Part shown: in pieces, positions 28,952 to 37,584 of the stretch | How positions within the stretch are numbered: the first letter of the stretch is position 1 | How the letters are laid out: each line of letters starts with the position of its first letter | NCBI GenBank assembly: GCA_030679145.1 | Contig: JAUXTU010000023.1 | Span: 1 to 64,000 of the forward strand | Length of the DNA: 64,000 nt | Origin: Bacteroidota bacterium | GTDB taxonomy: Bacteria > Bacteroidota > Ignavibacteria > UBA10030 > UBA8401 | Reading direction: 5' to 3' | The notes under the pieces: model-generated | Databases searched by the model: none | Told to the model about the DNA's origin: nothing | What the model saw: the letters and a program-made list of their open reading frames with translations, nothing else | Program-made: the position numbers and the translations under genes

Positions 28952-28967
28952 TATTACCTAGTTTGTA

Positions 28968-29264
28968 TTACTTCTTTGCAACTTCTTCTTTCAAAATGAA
29001 TTTTGTGAATGCAAAGACAATATAGGCAACGATCACAAAATCGATCGCCGAACCAAGCCAATGACCCAACGCCAGTTTTAATGGTCCTATCACTAGTTCC
29101 CACGTTTGCCATGAACCTTGGGGAATGAAAATACCGATGAATGGCATGACAAGATCGGTTACGGTAGCAGTTACAAACGCATTAACTTTTCCACCAATAA
29201 CGACCGCAATTGCAAGTCCAATCACCCCGTATTTTTGCAGAAACGCCATAAATTCTTTGATCAT
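28968..29264 (-). CDS. mscL: Large-conductance mechanosensitive channel (short MscL)
   Basis: The 98-residue protein matches MscL: an N-terminal amphipathic helix (MIKEFMAFLQKYG), TM1 with VIGLAIAVVIGGKVNAFVTA and the conserved VTDLVMPFIG, a periplasmic loop, and TM2 (AIDFVIVAYIVFAFTKFIL). MscL pentamers open under membrane tension to release solutes in osmotic downshock. It is shorter than the E. coli protein (136) because the cytoplasmic C-terminal helix is nearly absent, a form also seen in archaea and other bacteria. A ribosome-binding site AAAGGA is present. It lies 16 nt downstream of the DUF3078 gene, so both are probably one transcript. Confidence 0.92.
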   Translation of the reverse strand: MIKEFMAFLQKYGVIGLAIAVVIGGKVNAFVTATVTDLVMPFIGIFIPQGSWQTWELVIGPLKLALGHWLGSAIDFVIVAYIVFAFTKFILKEEVAKK

Positions 29265-29280
29265 AAAATTTTCCTTTTGT

Positions 29281-30126
29281 CTATAACAACGTATAGGTTA
29301 AACCCATCGCGAGAGATTGTTTTACTTGAGTTCGAGCAGTGATGTTTGCATCGTTGATCAATTGAACATTTAGATTCACAGAAATATATTCGTTCACTTT
29401 TGCAACAATCGTGTTGTTGCTGCGAACAATGACGACATCAATATTATTGAATGGGGCAAACATTTCTAGTTTTGTTGTGAAAAGCAAATTTTCTTCAAAC
29501 TTCCATTCAGCGTCGGTCACTGATTCCAATCCACCTTCGACTTTTGATGTTTCAATGGTTGGAGTTGTTCCCGCATCATCAGCATATCCTTGTGCACCAG
29601 AAAATACTTCCCGGATTGCAGCACCGAGCCTTGTTTTTACTTGTGCAACCGGTTGATATCCAACGCCAACGGCTTGTGTCAGATACATTGGATCGAATCC
29701 GGCAGATGTTTTTGCTTTTGTTCCCGCAACGTCATCATACTTGAATCCGTCGGCAAATTGTGATTTGAACGTTGCTGATGCATAAGGATTAACATACGTA
29801 CCAAATTTGTAGGTCAAAACACTTTCCAATTCAAGTTTGTCATCTGTCTTGCGTAAACCTTTCGATCCAAGTCTTGTCTGGCCGTAAGCGATCTTATATG
29901 TGTTGCTCCAATTTGTCAACTCAACATCTCGAATAGACTTTCCGTCGATCGTGATTGTATATGCCAGAGCATTTTCGCCTCCCTGTGCCCAATCAGTGTA
30001 GGACATTTGAGTAAGCAGTAATCCTGAAACGAGCGAATGTTTCCATTCTGATGCTTGAGCTGTCGAATCTGATTGAGCAAAAGTGAAAGAACATATTGTC
30101 ATTAAACCAAACAGTAATCTTTTCAT
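29281..30126 (-). CDS. DUF3078 outer-membrane-like protein
   Basis: This 281-residue protein has a signal peptide (KRLLFGLMTICSFTFAQ) and the DUF3078 pattern found in Bacteroidota: WKHSLVSGLLLTQMSYTDWA, GGENALAYTITIDG, WSNTYKIAYGQTRLG, then KTDDKLELESVLTYKFG. Alternating polar/hydrophobic segments and the final VKQSLAMGLTYTLL suggest a beta-barrel or beta-rich envelope protein. The function of the family is unknown. GGAG precedes the ATG. It is first in a two-gene unit with mscL. Confidence 0.88.
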   Translation of the reverse strand: MKRLLFGLMTICSFTFAQSDSTAQASEWKHSLVSGLLLTQMSYTDWAQGGENALAYTITIDGKSIRDVELTNWSNTYKIAYGQTRLGSKGLRKTDDKLELESVLTYKFGTYVNPYASATFKSQFADGFKYDDVAGTKAKTSAGFDPMYLTQAVGVGYQPVAQVKTRLGAAIREVFSGAQGYADDAGTTPTIETSKVEGGLESVTDAEWKFEENLLFTTKLEMFAPFNNIDVVIVRSNNTIVAKVNEYISVNLNVQLINDANITARTQVKQSLAMGLTYTLL

Positions 30127-30237
30127 AAGATCTCCATAAATGATAAATAATTTGTAGAACAGATATTTCCGTATGAATATAGTTTTTCATTAACTGAATA
30201 TCATCTAAAAATTTATCGAATTATGAAATGGTTTAAA

Positions 30238-30262
30238 ATAAAAAACCCCGCTGATGCGGGGT
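30238..30262 (-). terminator. Terminator of the cold-shock gene
   Basis: On the minus strand ACCCCGC pairs with GCGGGGT around a 4-nt loop, followed by a T-run (TTTTATTTTAA). Confidence 0.85.
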
Positions 30263-30284
30263 TCGAGTAACAGTAATAACGTTG

Positions 30285-30485
30285 TTACGCTTTTGATACG
30301 TTCGCTGCCTGAAGTCCTTTGGGTCCTTTTTCAACTTCAAATTGGACCTTATCGCCTTGATTCAGCGTTTTGTAACCGTCGCCAACAACAGATTTGTAGT
30401 GGACGAATACATCTTCGCCGTTTTCACGGGAGATGAAACCGTACCCCTTCGCGTTGTTGAACCATTTCACGGTACCTGTTTCCAT
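30285..30485 (-). CDS. Cold-shock protein (CspA family)
   Basis: The 66-residue OB-fold protein carries the RNA-binding motifs RNP1 (KGYGFISRE) and RNP2 (DVFVHYKSV) after GTVKWFNN, and ends with the usual [13 protein letters not shown]. Such proteins bind single-stranded RNA and DNA and act as RNA chaperones, often induced by cold. Length is standard. AGGAGC lies 5 nt before the ATG. A leader of more than 200 nt with strong dyads lies upstream, as in temperature-controlled csp mRNAs. A strong terminator follows. Confidence 0.97.
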   Translation of the reverse strand: METGTVKWFNNAKGYGFISRENGEDVFVHYKSVVGDGYKTLNQGDKVQFEVEKGPKGLQAANVSKA

Positions 30486-30720
30486 AGGGTGCTCCTATTA
30501 GTTGTTACGAAAAACCCCACTGAGATGCTAGTGAGGAACACCGGCATTGGTGCCACTTTATTGCATTCCGATTGTTTGAACAATCGGAATTTTGTGTTTG
30601 CCGATCCTCTGTTGTTCAGCTGAATTTTTCTGACCATCAGGAGCGCATAACAACCCCGCAGTTTTGTCTACGAGGGCATTTCAAGTGCATCAACGGTGTT
30701 ACTGTTAATTGCAAAGCAAA
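30486..30720 (-). promoter_or_regulatory. Long structured leader of the cold-shock gene
   Basis: No gene is visible in the 325 nt between the PII and cold-shock genes. The proximal part holds a near-perfect palindrome, ATTCCGATTGTT-TG-AACAATCGGAAT (30565-30590), plus GGCACCAATGCC on the minus strand near 30541-30552. This resembles the long 5' UTRs of cspA-type genes that change fold with temperature. The remaining 90 nt to the PII stop codon show nothing further. Confidence 0.55.
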
Positions 30721-30810
30721 AATAGAGTGTTTAGAATTTAGACGCAAGTGATATTTTTATTATACGACGGCTACAGGATGCAATTCTGCAGCCGTCGCGA
30801 TAATACCGTA

Positions 30811-31182
<372 letters not shown>

Positions 31183-31248
31183 TCAGTTCATTGTTCACTC
31201 TTCATGCTAATGAACCAATGAGTAAAAATCAATGATAGAATTAATGAA

Positions 31249-32532
31249 TTATTTTTTGAAGTCCGGATAGGCTTCCATTCCATGTTCCCCGATATCCAAT
31301 CCTTCATACTCTTCTTTTTCAGAAACACGAATCCCTAGCGTTAACTTTATTAGATACCATACAATGTACGATACAATGAATGTAAATGCTCCGACTGCAG
31401 CAATACCAGTTAACTGCGAAACCAACAATGTTGTTCCGCCGCCGAAAAATAATCCATTACCAGTTGTATTCGGGATAAAATTGTCTTGTGCAAAAAGTCC
31501 GACGCAAATTGTACCAAAAATACCATTGGCAAGATGAACGGCAAGTGCACCAACAGGATCGTCAATTTTTAGTTTATCAAAACCAATTACTGCAAACACA
31601 ACAATCACGCCGGCAATTGCGCCGATGATTAGCGAACTTTCTACACTGATGAATGCGCAGGGAGCTGTAACAGCAACCAATCCTGCGAGAAGACCATTGA
31701 TTGTCATGCTAAGATCCGGTTTTCCTAGAACAATCCAGGCAACGATTGTCGATGTTAAAATTCCCGCAATACCTGCGCTGTTTGTTGTAATGATAATCCG
31801 CGAAATTGCTTCCGGATCTGCAGCCATTGTACTGCCAGGATTGAATCCGAACCAACCCAACCAAAGAACTAATGCACCAGTAACTGCGGAAGTCATATTA
31901 TGACCGGGAATGGGATTTACTTTACCATCTTTGAACTTACCAATACGCGGTCCAAGAACAAGTACGCCTGCTAAAGCAGCCCAGCCGCCAACCGAATGTA
32001 CAACAGTTGATCCTGCAAAATCCCAGAATCCCATACTTGCTAACCATCCGCCACCCCAAATCCAATGTCCGGTAATCGGATACATAACTGCAACAAGAAC
32101 AAAAGAGAAAACAATAAACGAAATGTATTTAATGCGTTCAGCAACTGCACCGGAAACAATTGTTGCCGCTGTTCCAGCAAAGACTAATTGGAAAAAGAAT
32201 TTAGCAAGAAGTGGCACTGTAGCCCAGCTCATTGCTGAGTACACTCCGCTATATGCATCACCGGTTGCAGGACTATTATCCGCGCCATGGATTCCAAACA
32301 ATCCTTCCAAACCAATCAATCCTGTTCCATTTCCAAACATTAAACCCCACCCGATCACCCAGAATGCGAGTGATGAGATTGCAAAGACAATAAAATTCTT
32401 TGAAAGGATATTAACGGTATTTTTTGATCGAGCGAATCCTGATTCAACCAATGCGAATCCCAGGTTCATAAAGAACACGAGCATTCCGGTAATGAGGACC
32501 CAAAGGGTATCAACTATTACTTTTGTTTCCAT
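31249..32532 (-). CDS. amt: Ammonium transporter (Amt/MEP/Rh family)
   Basis: The 427-residue inner-membrane protein has about eleven membrane helices. Amt signatures are GFALVESGFARSKNTVNIL, FDFAGSTVVH-type FWDFAGSTVVHSVGGWAALA and GHNMTSAVTGALVLWLGWFG followed by FNPGST, plus a pore histidine in VHLANGIFGT. It imports ammonium as NH3/NH4+ through a trimeric channel and is blocked by PII. It lies between a TorF-type porin (53 nt upstream) and the PII gene (99 nt downstream) on the same strand, suggesting one nitrogen-responsive operon. No E. coli-type signal peptide is evident at its start. Confidence 0.97.
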   Translation of the reverse strand: METKVIVDTLWVLITGMLVFFMNLGFALVESGFARSKNTVNILSKNFIVFAISSLAFWVIGWGLMFGNGTGLIGLEGLFGIHGADNSPATGDAYSGVYSAMSWATVPLLAKFFFQLVFAGTAATIVSGAVAERIKYISFIVFSFVLVAVMYPITGHWIWGGGWLASMGFWDFAGSTVVHSVGGWAALAGVLVLGPRIGKFKDGKVNPIPGHNMTSAVTGALVLWLGWFGFNPGSTMAADPEAISRIIITTNSAGIAGILTSTIVAWIVLGKPDLSMTINGLLAGLVAVTAPCAFISVESSLIIGAIAGVIVVFAVIGFDKLKIDDPVGALAVHLANGIFGTICVGLFAQDNFIPNTTGNGLFFGGGTTLLVSQLTGIAAVGAFTFIVSYIVWYLIKLTLGIRVSEKEEYEGLDIGEHGMEAYPDFKK

Positions 32533-32585
32533 ATAAGCAAACTCCTTTTGTTATAAAAAATTCGAACATTACTTTTGAAGAAAAA

Positions 32586-33287
32586 TTATAAACTAATTCC
32601 GAAGATCAAAAATGCTGTTTCGGCATACGGATTCATAATATATTGTGCATTGAACGGAATTGAAAATGTTTCCGTGATTTTAATCGTTTTCGAAGCCGTA
32701 AATCCAACACTAACTAAACCTGCACCTGATTTTGGATGTAGTGCTGATGCCGGTGTATAAACACCTTCTGTTGGTGTCAATCCAACCGTAAGACTTAAGT
32801 CTGACAATATGGGATATGATGCCTGAATATAAATGGAGTTTGTTGTGTCATTGAGGACATTGACATATCCTGTAACAGAAATTGGCATAGATTCCGGTCC
32901 TGTGTAACCAACGCCGACTTCAAGAACGTGAGCACCTGTTCCATTTCCATCGCTGTTATAATTGAAAAAGGGAGCCGCTGGTGGTACTGCCGGTATGTAA
33001 TAATCGGTAAGATAAAGTGCAACTGGTCCTATCGCATACGATGCCCAGATATCTGCTTCAGAATATCCGCCCGTAAGTGCATATGCACCCCAAACACCAA
33101 CAGATAAATCGCCGATTGCGTATGTGAGGGCGGGTTGTAAACTTGTCGAATTTCCGTAATCTGCGCCGCGCCAGATGTAACGGCTATAAATATCGGTACC
33201 AACCTTTGCTTGCCCAATCATTGTTGTTGAAACAACAACCATTAATAGAGCAAAAAGTAAAACCTGTTTTGTGAATGAACGCAACAT
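32586..33287 (-). CDS. TorF-family (Gcw_chp) putative porin
   Basis: The 233-residue protein begins with a signal peptide (QVLLFALLMVVVSTTMIGQ) and continues as a beta-rich outer-membrane protein. TDIYSRYIWRGADYGNSTSL near the mature N-terminus is the signature of the TorF/Gcw_chp family (TIGR02001), which often sits beside ammonium transporter genes. The C-terminus ends in an amphipathic strand with a hydrophobic last residue (AFLIFGISL). I chose ATG 33287 because AAGGAGG lies 5 nt upstream; an open frame continues 45 codons further but looks non-coding. It leads the amt-glnK operon and may pass small nitrogen compounds through the outer membrane. Confidence 0.85.
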   Translation of the reverse strand: MLRSFTKQVLLFALLMVVVSTTMIGQAKVGTDIYSRYIWRGADYGNSTSLQPALTYAIGDLSVGVWGAYALTGGYSEADIWASYAIGPVALYLTDYYIPAVPPAAPFFNYNSDGNGTGAHVLEVGVGYTGPESMPISVTGYVNVLNDTTNSIYIQASYPILSDLSLTVGLTPTEGVYTPASALHPKSGAGLVSVGFTASKTIKITETFSIPFNAQYIMNPYAETAFLIFGISL

Positions 33288-33449
33288 AAAAACCTCCTTA
33301 TAAATAAATGAAATATAGTGAATGTGACTTCGCACGAAAGAACCATCGTCACGACAATTCTTTGTAAAGAAACGCCGAGCGGAACACAAAAAGCAGCGGA
33401 GGTGGTGCTGCAAACAAAACACAGGGAAAACGCATTATTGCCGTTTTGC

Positions 33450-33492
33450 ATTACTAATTAAGGTTTTATTGTGTTATACCTTAATTAGTAAT
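33450..33492. promoter_or_regulatory. 15-bp perfect dyad in the divergent intergenic region
   Basis: The 352 nt between the porin and ligase genes hold no gene. ATTACTAATTAAGGT (33450-33464) is perfectly complementary to ACCTTAATTAGTAAT (33478-33492), with a 13-nt spacer. A second dyad AGTAAT-TATT-ATTACT overlaps its right arm. No T-run follows, so an operator or RNA switch for the nitrogen operon is more likely than a terminator. The rest of the region is AT-rich. Confidence 0.55.
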
Positions 33493-33639
33493 TATTATTA
33501 CTTATAAAGATAATAAAATAAAGTGTCCTGTCAAGTCTTTTTTTGAAAATATTTTTCAGAAAAGACAAACATTGCTTTTTGTTACCGGATGCACTACATT
33601 TTTGCCAAAACCATTGCATTAACAAAAGGAGTACCCCGC

Positions 33640-35157
33640 ATGTTGTTACATCACCGATTCATTGATACTGCAAAGAAATATGGCGACAAAATGTATATCA
33701 TCGATCGTACGACTAGCAGGCGCATCACCTATTCACGAGCACTTATTGCGTCGTTGATCCTTTCTGAGAAACTGCAGAAGTTTGACCGGGGTTTTATCGG
33801 GATCATGGTGCCGACATCGGCGGGATGTATCCTTGCATCACTTGCTTCATTAATGAGCGGTCGTATTCCGGTGATGATCAATTATTCTACAATGGCGGCG
33901 CAGAACTGTGAATTCGCGCAAAAGAAACTTGCGTTTAAAACCATTATTACATCGAAAGCACTTCTGGAAAAAATCCAATGTCCAGTTGTTCCCGGAATGG
34001 TGTTTCTTGAAGATATTATGGAAAGCATCTCCACGTTGGACAAACTTGGCGCCGCAGTCCGCTCAAAACTTCCCGCTATACTAATAAAAAAATCTGTCGC
34101 ACAAGGAAATGATGACGACAACCTGGTCATATTATTTACCAGCGGTAGTGAAAAGGAACCGAAAGCTGTTCAACTTTCCCATAAAAATATCACCGCAAAC
34201 TTACATAGTTTGGAACAAGTATTGGAAGTGAGTGACAAGGATGTTATGCTCGGAAATCTTCCGATGTTTCATTCGTTCGGTCAAACGGCGCATCTATGGC
34301 TTCCAATTTATTGCGGAATGTCGGTAGTAACGTATGCAAACCCGCTGGACTTCAAAGGTGTTAATGAAGCAGTTAGGGAAGAAAAAGTGACGATCTTTGC
34401 CGGAACACCAAGTTTCTTTTGGGGATATGTCGGGAAATCAAATCTCGGTGATTACGAATCTTGCAGGATTATTCTTGCCGGCGCGGATAAATGTCCGGAT
34501 TTATTGCGAAAGGTATTCATGGAGAAACATCATAAAGTCATTCTGGAAGCGTACGGTTGTACTGAAACATCACCCGGATTAGCAGTGAACACACCAAAAC
34601 ATAATCGACCGGGAAGTGTTGGTCGAATGCTGCCGGGCGTTACGGTGCGCATTGAGAATCATGAAACCGGTGTAGAATGTAAGGTGCGTGAGACCGGAAA
34701 AGTACTGGTGAAGGGCGATAACATCATGAAAGGATACTTTGATGATTTTGAGAACACATCACTTGCATTCCGGAACGGATATTATGATACAGGCGACATG
34801 GGTTGGATGGATGAAGATGGTTATCTGTGGCATGTCGGCAGATTGAAACGATTTGTAAAGATCGGCGGCGAAATGATCTCGCTGATCAAAGTTGAAGATG
34901 TTCTTGAAAAACTTCTTCCCGAAGATACTAAATGCTGTGTTGTTGAAATTCCTGATCAAACAAAAGGAGCGAAGATTATTGCTGCAGTAACACGCCAAAT
35001 TGATGAGAAAGAGACACTAAAAAAAATGGGAGAGCACCTGCCGAATATTGCACTGCCGAAACAATTTGTTGTCATTCCTGAATTGCCGCAAATGGGGACC
35101 GGAAAGATCGATTTTCGCACAACAACAAATATGGTAAGAGATTTGGTGATAAAATAA
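33640..35157 (+). CDS. AMP-dependent acyl ligase (acyl-ACP/CoA synthetase-like)
   Basis: The 505-residue adenylate-forming enzyme shows the ANL motifs: LFTSGSEKEPKAVQLSH (P-loop), YGCTETSPG, YDTGDMGWMDEDGYLWHVGR with the hinge region after it, and GTGKIDFRT with the C-terminal catalytic lysine. The loop SGSEKEPKAV instead of SGTTGxPKG is close to the AMP-ligase half of Aas (acyl-ACP synthetase/lysophospholipid acylation). No acyltransferase domain is fused or adjacent. I chose ATG 33640 because AAAAGGAG lies 8 nt upstream; an ATG at 33589 lacks one. The likely substrate is a fatty acid, but this is inference. Confidence 0.88.
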   Translation: MLLHHRFIDTAKKYGDKMYIIDRTTSRRITYSRALIASLILSEKLQKFDRGFIGIMVPTSAGCILASLASLMSGRIPVMINYSTMAAQNCEFAQKKLAFKTIITSKALLEKIQCPVVPGMVFLEDIMESISTLDKLGAAVRSKLPAILIKKSVAQGNDDDNLVILFTSGSEKEPKAVQLSHKNITANLHSLEQVLEVSDKDVMLGNLPMFHSFGQTAHLWLPIYCGMSVVTYANPLDFKGVNEAVREEKVTIFAGTPSFFWGYVGKSNLGDYESCRIILAGADKCPDLLRKVFMEKHHKVILEAYGCTETSPGLAVNTPKHNRPGSVGRMLPGVTVRIENHETGVECKVRETGKVLVKGDNIMKGYFDDFENTSLAFRNGYYDTGDMGWMDEDGYLWHVGRLKRFVKIGGEMISLIKVEDVLEKLLPEDTKCCVVEIPDQTKGAKIIAAVTRQIDEKETLKKMGEHLPNIALPKQFVVIPELPQMGTGKIDFRTTTNMVRDLVIK

Positions 35158-35213
35158 TGTATGGCGAGACACTAACTTGCCAGTGTGAATCGGACATTCG
35201 AGATATAAACAAT

Positions 35214-35250
35214 GAACGCCAAGAATTTTTCTTGGTGTTTTTATTTTTAC
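35214..35250 (+). terminator. Rho-independent terminator
   Basis: AACGCCAAGAA pairs with TTCTTGGTGTT around a 3-nt loop, followed by TTTATTTTTA. It ends the ligase transcript. Confidence 0.85.
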
Positions 35251-35296
35251 CCTATTCAAGTAATCCTTATCTTTAAAACAAAAAGGATAAAGAGTT

Positions 35297-37411
35297 ATGA
35301 AAAAATACTTTCTCTTATGGTTCATCTCCGTCTTTCTTTTTGCAGAAGAGGGAATGTACCCGCTTTCCGAAATTCATAAATTGAATTTGAAATCAAAAGG
35401 ATTCAAGATCACGGCAAAAGATATTTATAATCCCAACGGAATAAGTCTGGTTGATGCAAGCGTGAATGTGGGGGGCTGCAGTGCATCATTCATCTCTGCA
35501 GAAGGATTAATCATTACCAATCATCACTGCGTGTTTGGAGCGGTACAGCTGGCAAGCACAGTACAGAACGATTATGTCTGTGACGGATTTATTGCGCGAG
35601 GAAGAGAACAAGAGATTCCTGCAAAAGGATTGACCGCACGTATCATCGATTCGTATCGAGATGTATCAAAAGAAGTTCTCGCAGGAATATCGGATACAAC
35701 CGATCCGATTGAACGGATAAAGATTATTGAGAAAAACACAAAGGCACTTGTTGCCGACGCAGAGAAAAAACAATCCGGAGTAACGGCATCAGTTGCAGAG
35801 ATGTTTACCGGAAAAACGTATGTCTTGTTTGTTCATAAAATTATTAAAGATATTCGGCTTGTCTATGTTCCGCCACGCTCAGTCGGTGAATTTGGAGGAG
35901 AGAATGATAACTGGGTCTGGCCCCGGCACACTGGGGATTTTTCGTTCATTCGGGCGTATGTTTCTGCGGACGGATCTCCGGCGGAATATTCACCAGACAA
36001 TGTTCCGTTCAAACCAAAGAATCATTTTAAAGTGAATCCCAACGGTGTTGAAGAGAATGATCTTGTCTTTATTCTTGGATATCCCGGAAGAACATTCCGC
36101 CACCAGACATCCTATTATCTAGAATATGAACGGGATATTCGGTTACCTTTTACACAAAAACGGAATGAATGGATGATTGCACAGATGGAAGCCGTTGGAA
36201 AAAAAGATCCGGAAGTTGCATTGGCATTGACTGCGCGGAAAAAATCGCTGGCGAATGTTGAAAAGAATTATCGCGGCAAGTTGAAAGGAATGAACAACCT
36301 TCCGATCATTCAGAACAAACAACTGGAAGAAGAGGCATTACAGCAGTACATCAACGCAGATCCCGTACGGAAGCAAGAATACGGCGCCGTGCTTGCAGGA
36401 ATACAATCAGTGTATAATGAAATTCGGAGCGACGCTCAGCGTGTGAATATTCTTTCTAATATTATCGGCAGTTCAACGCTTCTCACTATCGGTAACTCGC
36501 TAATGAAGCTTGCCGATGAACGGCAAAAACCGGATGCTGAACGTCAATCAGTATATAAGGAAAAAAATCTCTCGGCGTTGAAACAGAATTATCTTTCTTC
36601 ATTGCGAAGTTACAATCGTTCTATCGATCAATTATTCTTGCAGGAGATATTGAACGATGCAGCATCGCTTGTGAACGATCAGCCAATCGAATCAGTTGCA
36701 TCTATTAAGAATATTCGTCAATTCGTTGACAGCGCATTTACAGGAACACTTCTGGCTGATACATCATTCATTGCTAAAGCATTCACCATGACGCCGGATC
36801 AACTAAAACAAGTGAACGATCCATTGATCGAATTTGCGCGGATGCTATTACCGGAAATTGAATTCCAAAATATGATCAATCGGAAACGGACGGGAGAATT
36901 GAATCGGCTCTCCGCAAAATTGATAACGGTAAAGGGATTGTGGAAAAAATCTGATTTCATTCCCGATGCAAATTCTACGATGCGGATGACCTTCGGAAAA
37001 ATTCGTGGTTACAGTCCTTCGGATGCAACATATTTTTCACCGATCACCACATTGAACGGCCTGATCGAAAAATCATCGGATGATCCGGACTATAATACAC
37101 CGCAAAAGATCCGTGACCTTGCAAAGAAGAAGGAATATGGACGATATAAGAATAAAAAACTAAACGACGTTCCCGTCAACATTCTCTATGATATGGATAC
37201 GACGGGTGGAAATTCCGGAAGCCCCGTGCTGAATGCAAAAGGAGAATTGATCGGAGTGAATTTTGACCGCTCATTTGAAGCAACGATCAACGATTATGCA
37301 TGGAACGAAAGCTACAGCAGATCGATAGCAGTTGATATCCGCTACGTTTTATGGAATGTTGAAAAAGTTGGTGAAGCAGACATTCTATTGAAGGAAATTG
37401 GCGTACAATAA
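35297..37411 (+). CDS. S46 family dipeptidyl-peptidase (DPP7/DPP11-like)
   Basis: The 704-residue secreted serine peptidase has a short signal (KKYFLLWFISVFLFAEE). Residues 50-90 hold the chymotrypsin-like His region (GGCSASFISAEGLIITNHHC). The Asp region is NDNWVWPRHTGDFSFIRAY, and the catalytic Ser640 lies in DTTGGNSGSPVLNAKGELIG. A helical domain (about 270-560) covers the active site, typical of S46 exopeptidases that remove dipeptides from peptides in the periplasm. Substrate choice (hydrophobic P1 in DPP7, acidic P1 in DPP11) cannot be decided by eye. It is monocistronic and fits peptide-based nutrition. Confidence 0.94.
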   Translation: MKKYFLLWFISVFLFAEEGMYPLSEIHKLNLKSKGFKITAKDIYNPNGISLVDASVNVGGCSASFISAEGLIITNHHCVFGAVQLASTVQNDYVCDGFIARGREQEIPAKGLTARIIDSYRDVSKEVLAGISDTTDPIERIKIIEKNTKALVADAEKKQSGVTASVAEMFTGKTYVLFVHKIIKDIRLVYVPPRSVGEFGGENDNWVWPRHTGDFSFIRAYVSADGSPAEYSPDNVPFKPKNHFKVNPNGVEENDLVFILGYPGRTFRHQTSYYLEYERDIRLPFTQKRNEWMIAQMEAVGKKDPEVALALTARKKSLANVEKNYRGKLKGMNNLPIIQNKQLEEEALQQYINADPVRKQEYGAVLAGIQSVYNEIRSDAQRVNILSNIIGSSTLLTIGNSLMKLADERQKPDAERQSVYKEKNLSALKQNYLSSLRSYNRSIDQLFLQEILNDAASLVNDQPIESVASIKNIRQFVDSAFTGTLLADTSFIAKAFTMTPDQLKQVNDPLIEFARMLLPEIEFQNMINRKRTGELNRLSAKLITVKGLWKKSDFIPDANSTMRMTFGKIRGYSPSDATYFSPITTLNGLIEKSSDDPDYNTPQKIRDLAKKKEYGRYKNKKLNDVPVNILYDMDTTGGNSGSPVLNAKGELIGVNFDRSFEATINDYAWNESYSRSIAVDIRYVLWNVEKVGEADILLKEIGVQ

Positions 37412-37584
37412 AAGATGCATCGTATAATCTCTATTTGATCAATAAAAAACGCAAAACATCTTATTTTTAAGGACGTTTTGTGTTATAAGCAATTCTAGAA
37501 AACATATCTGTCACAATACGTTGAAATTCAAGCACTTATTGGGTATATTGAATCTATTGAAGTAAATTTTTTAAATTGTTAATT

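Noticed and set aside
28968-29264. Truncated or broken mscL because of its 98-residue length.
   Set aside because: Both membrane helices and the loop are complete; only the dispensable C-terminal helix is short, as in other natural MscL proteins.
31910-32536. Long plus-strand open frame (208 codons) opposite the ammonium transporter gene.
   Set aside because: It is antisense to a strongly conserved transporter, Pro/Thr-rich and without motif or ribosome-binding site; a shadow of codon bias.
32533-33639. A sigma-54 (-24/-12) promoter ahead of the nitrogen operon.
   Set aside because: No convincing TGGCAC-N5-TTGC pattern was found near the porin or amt starts.
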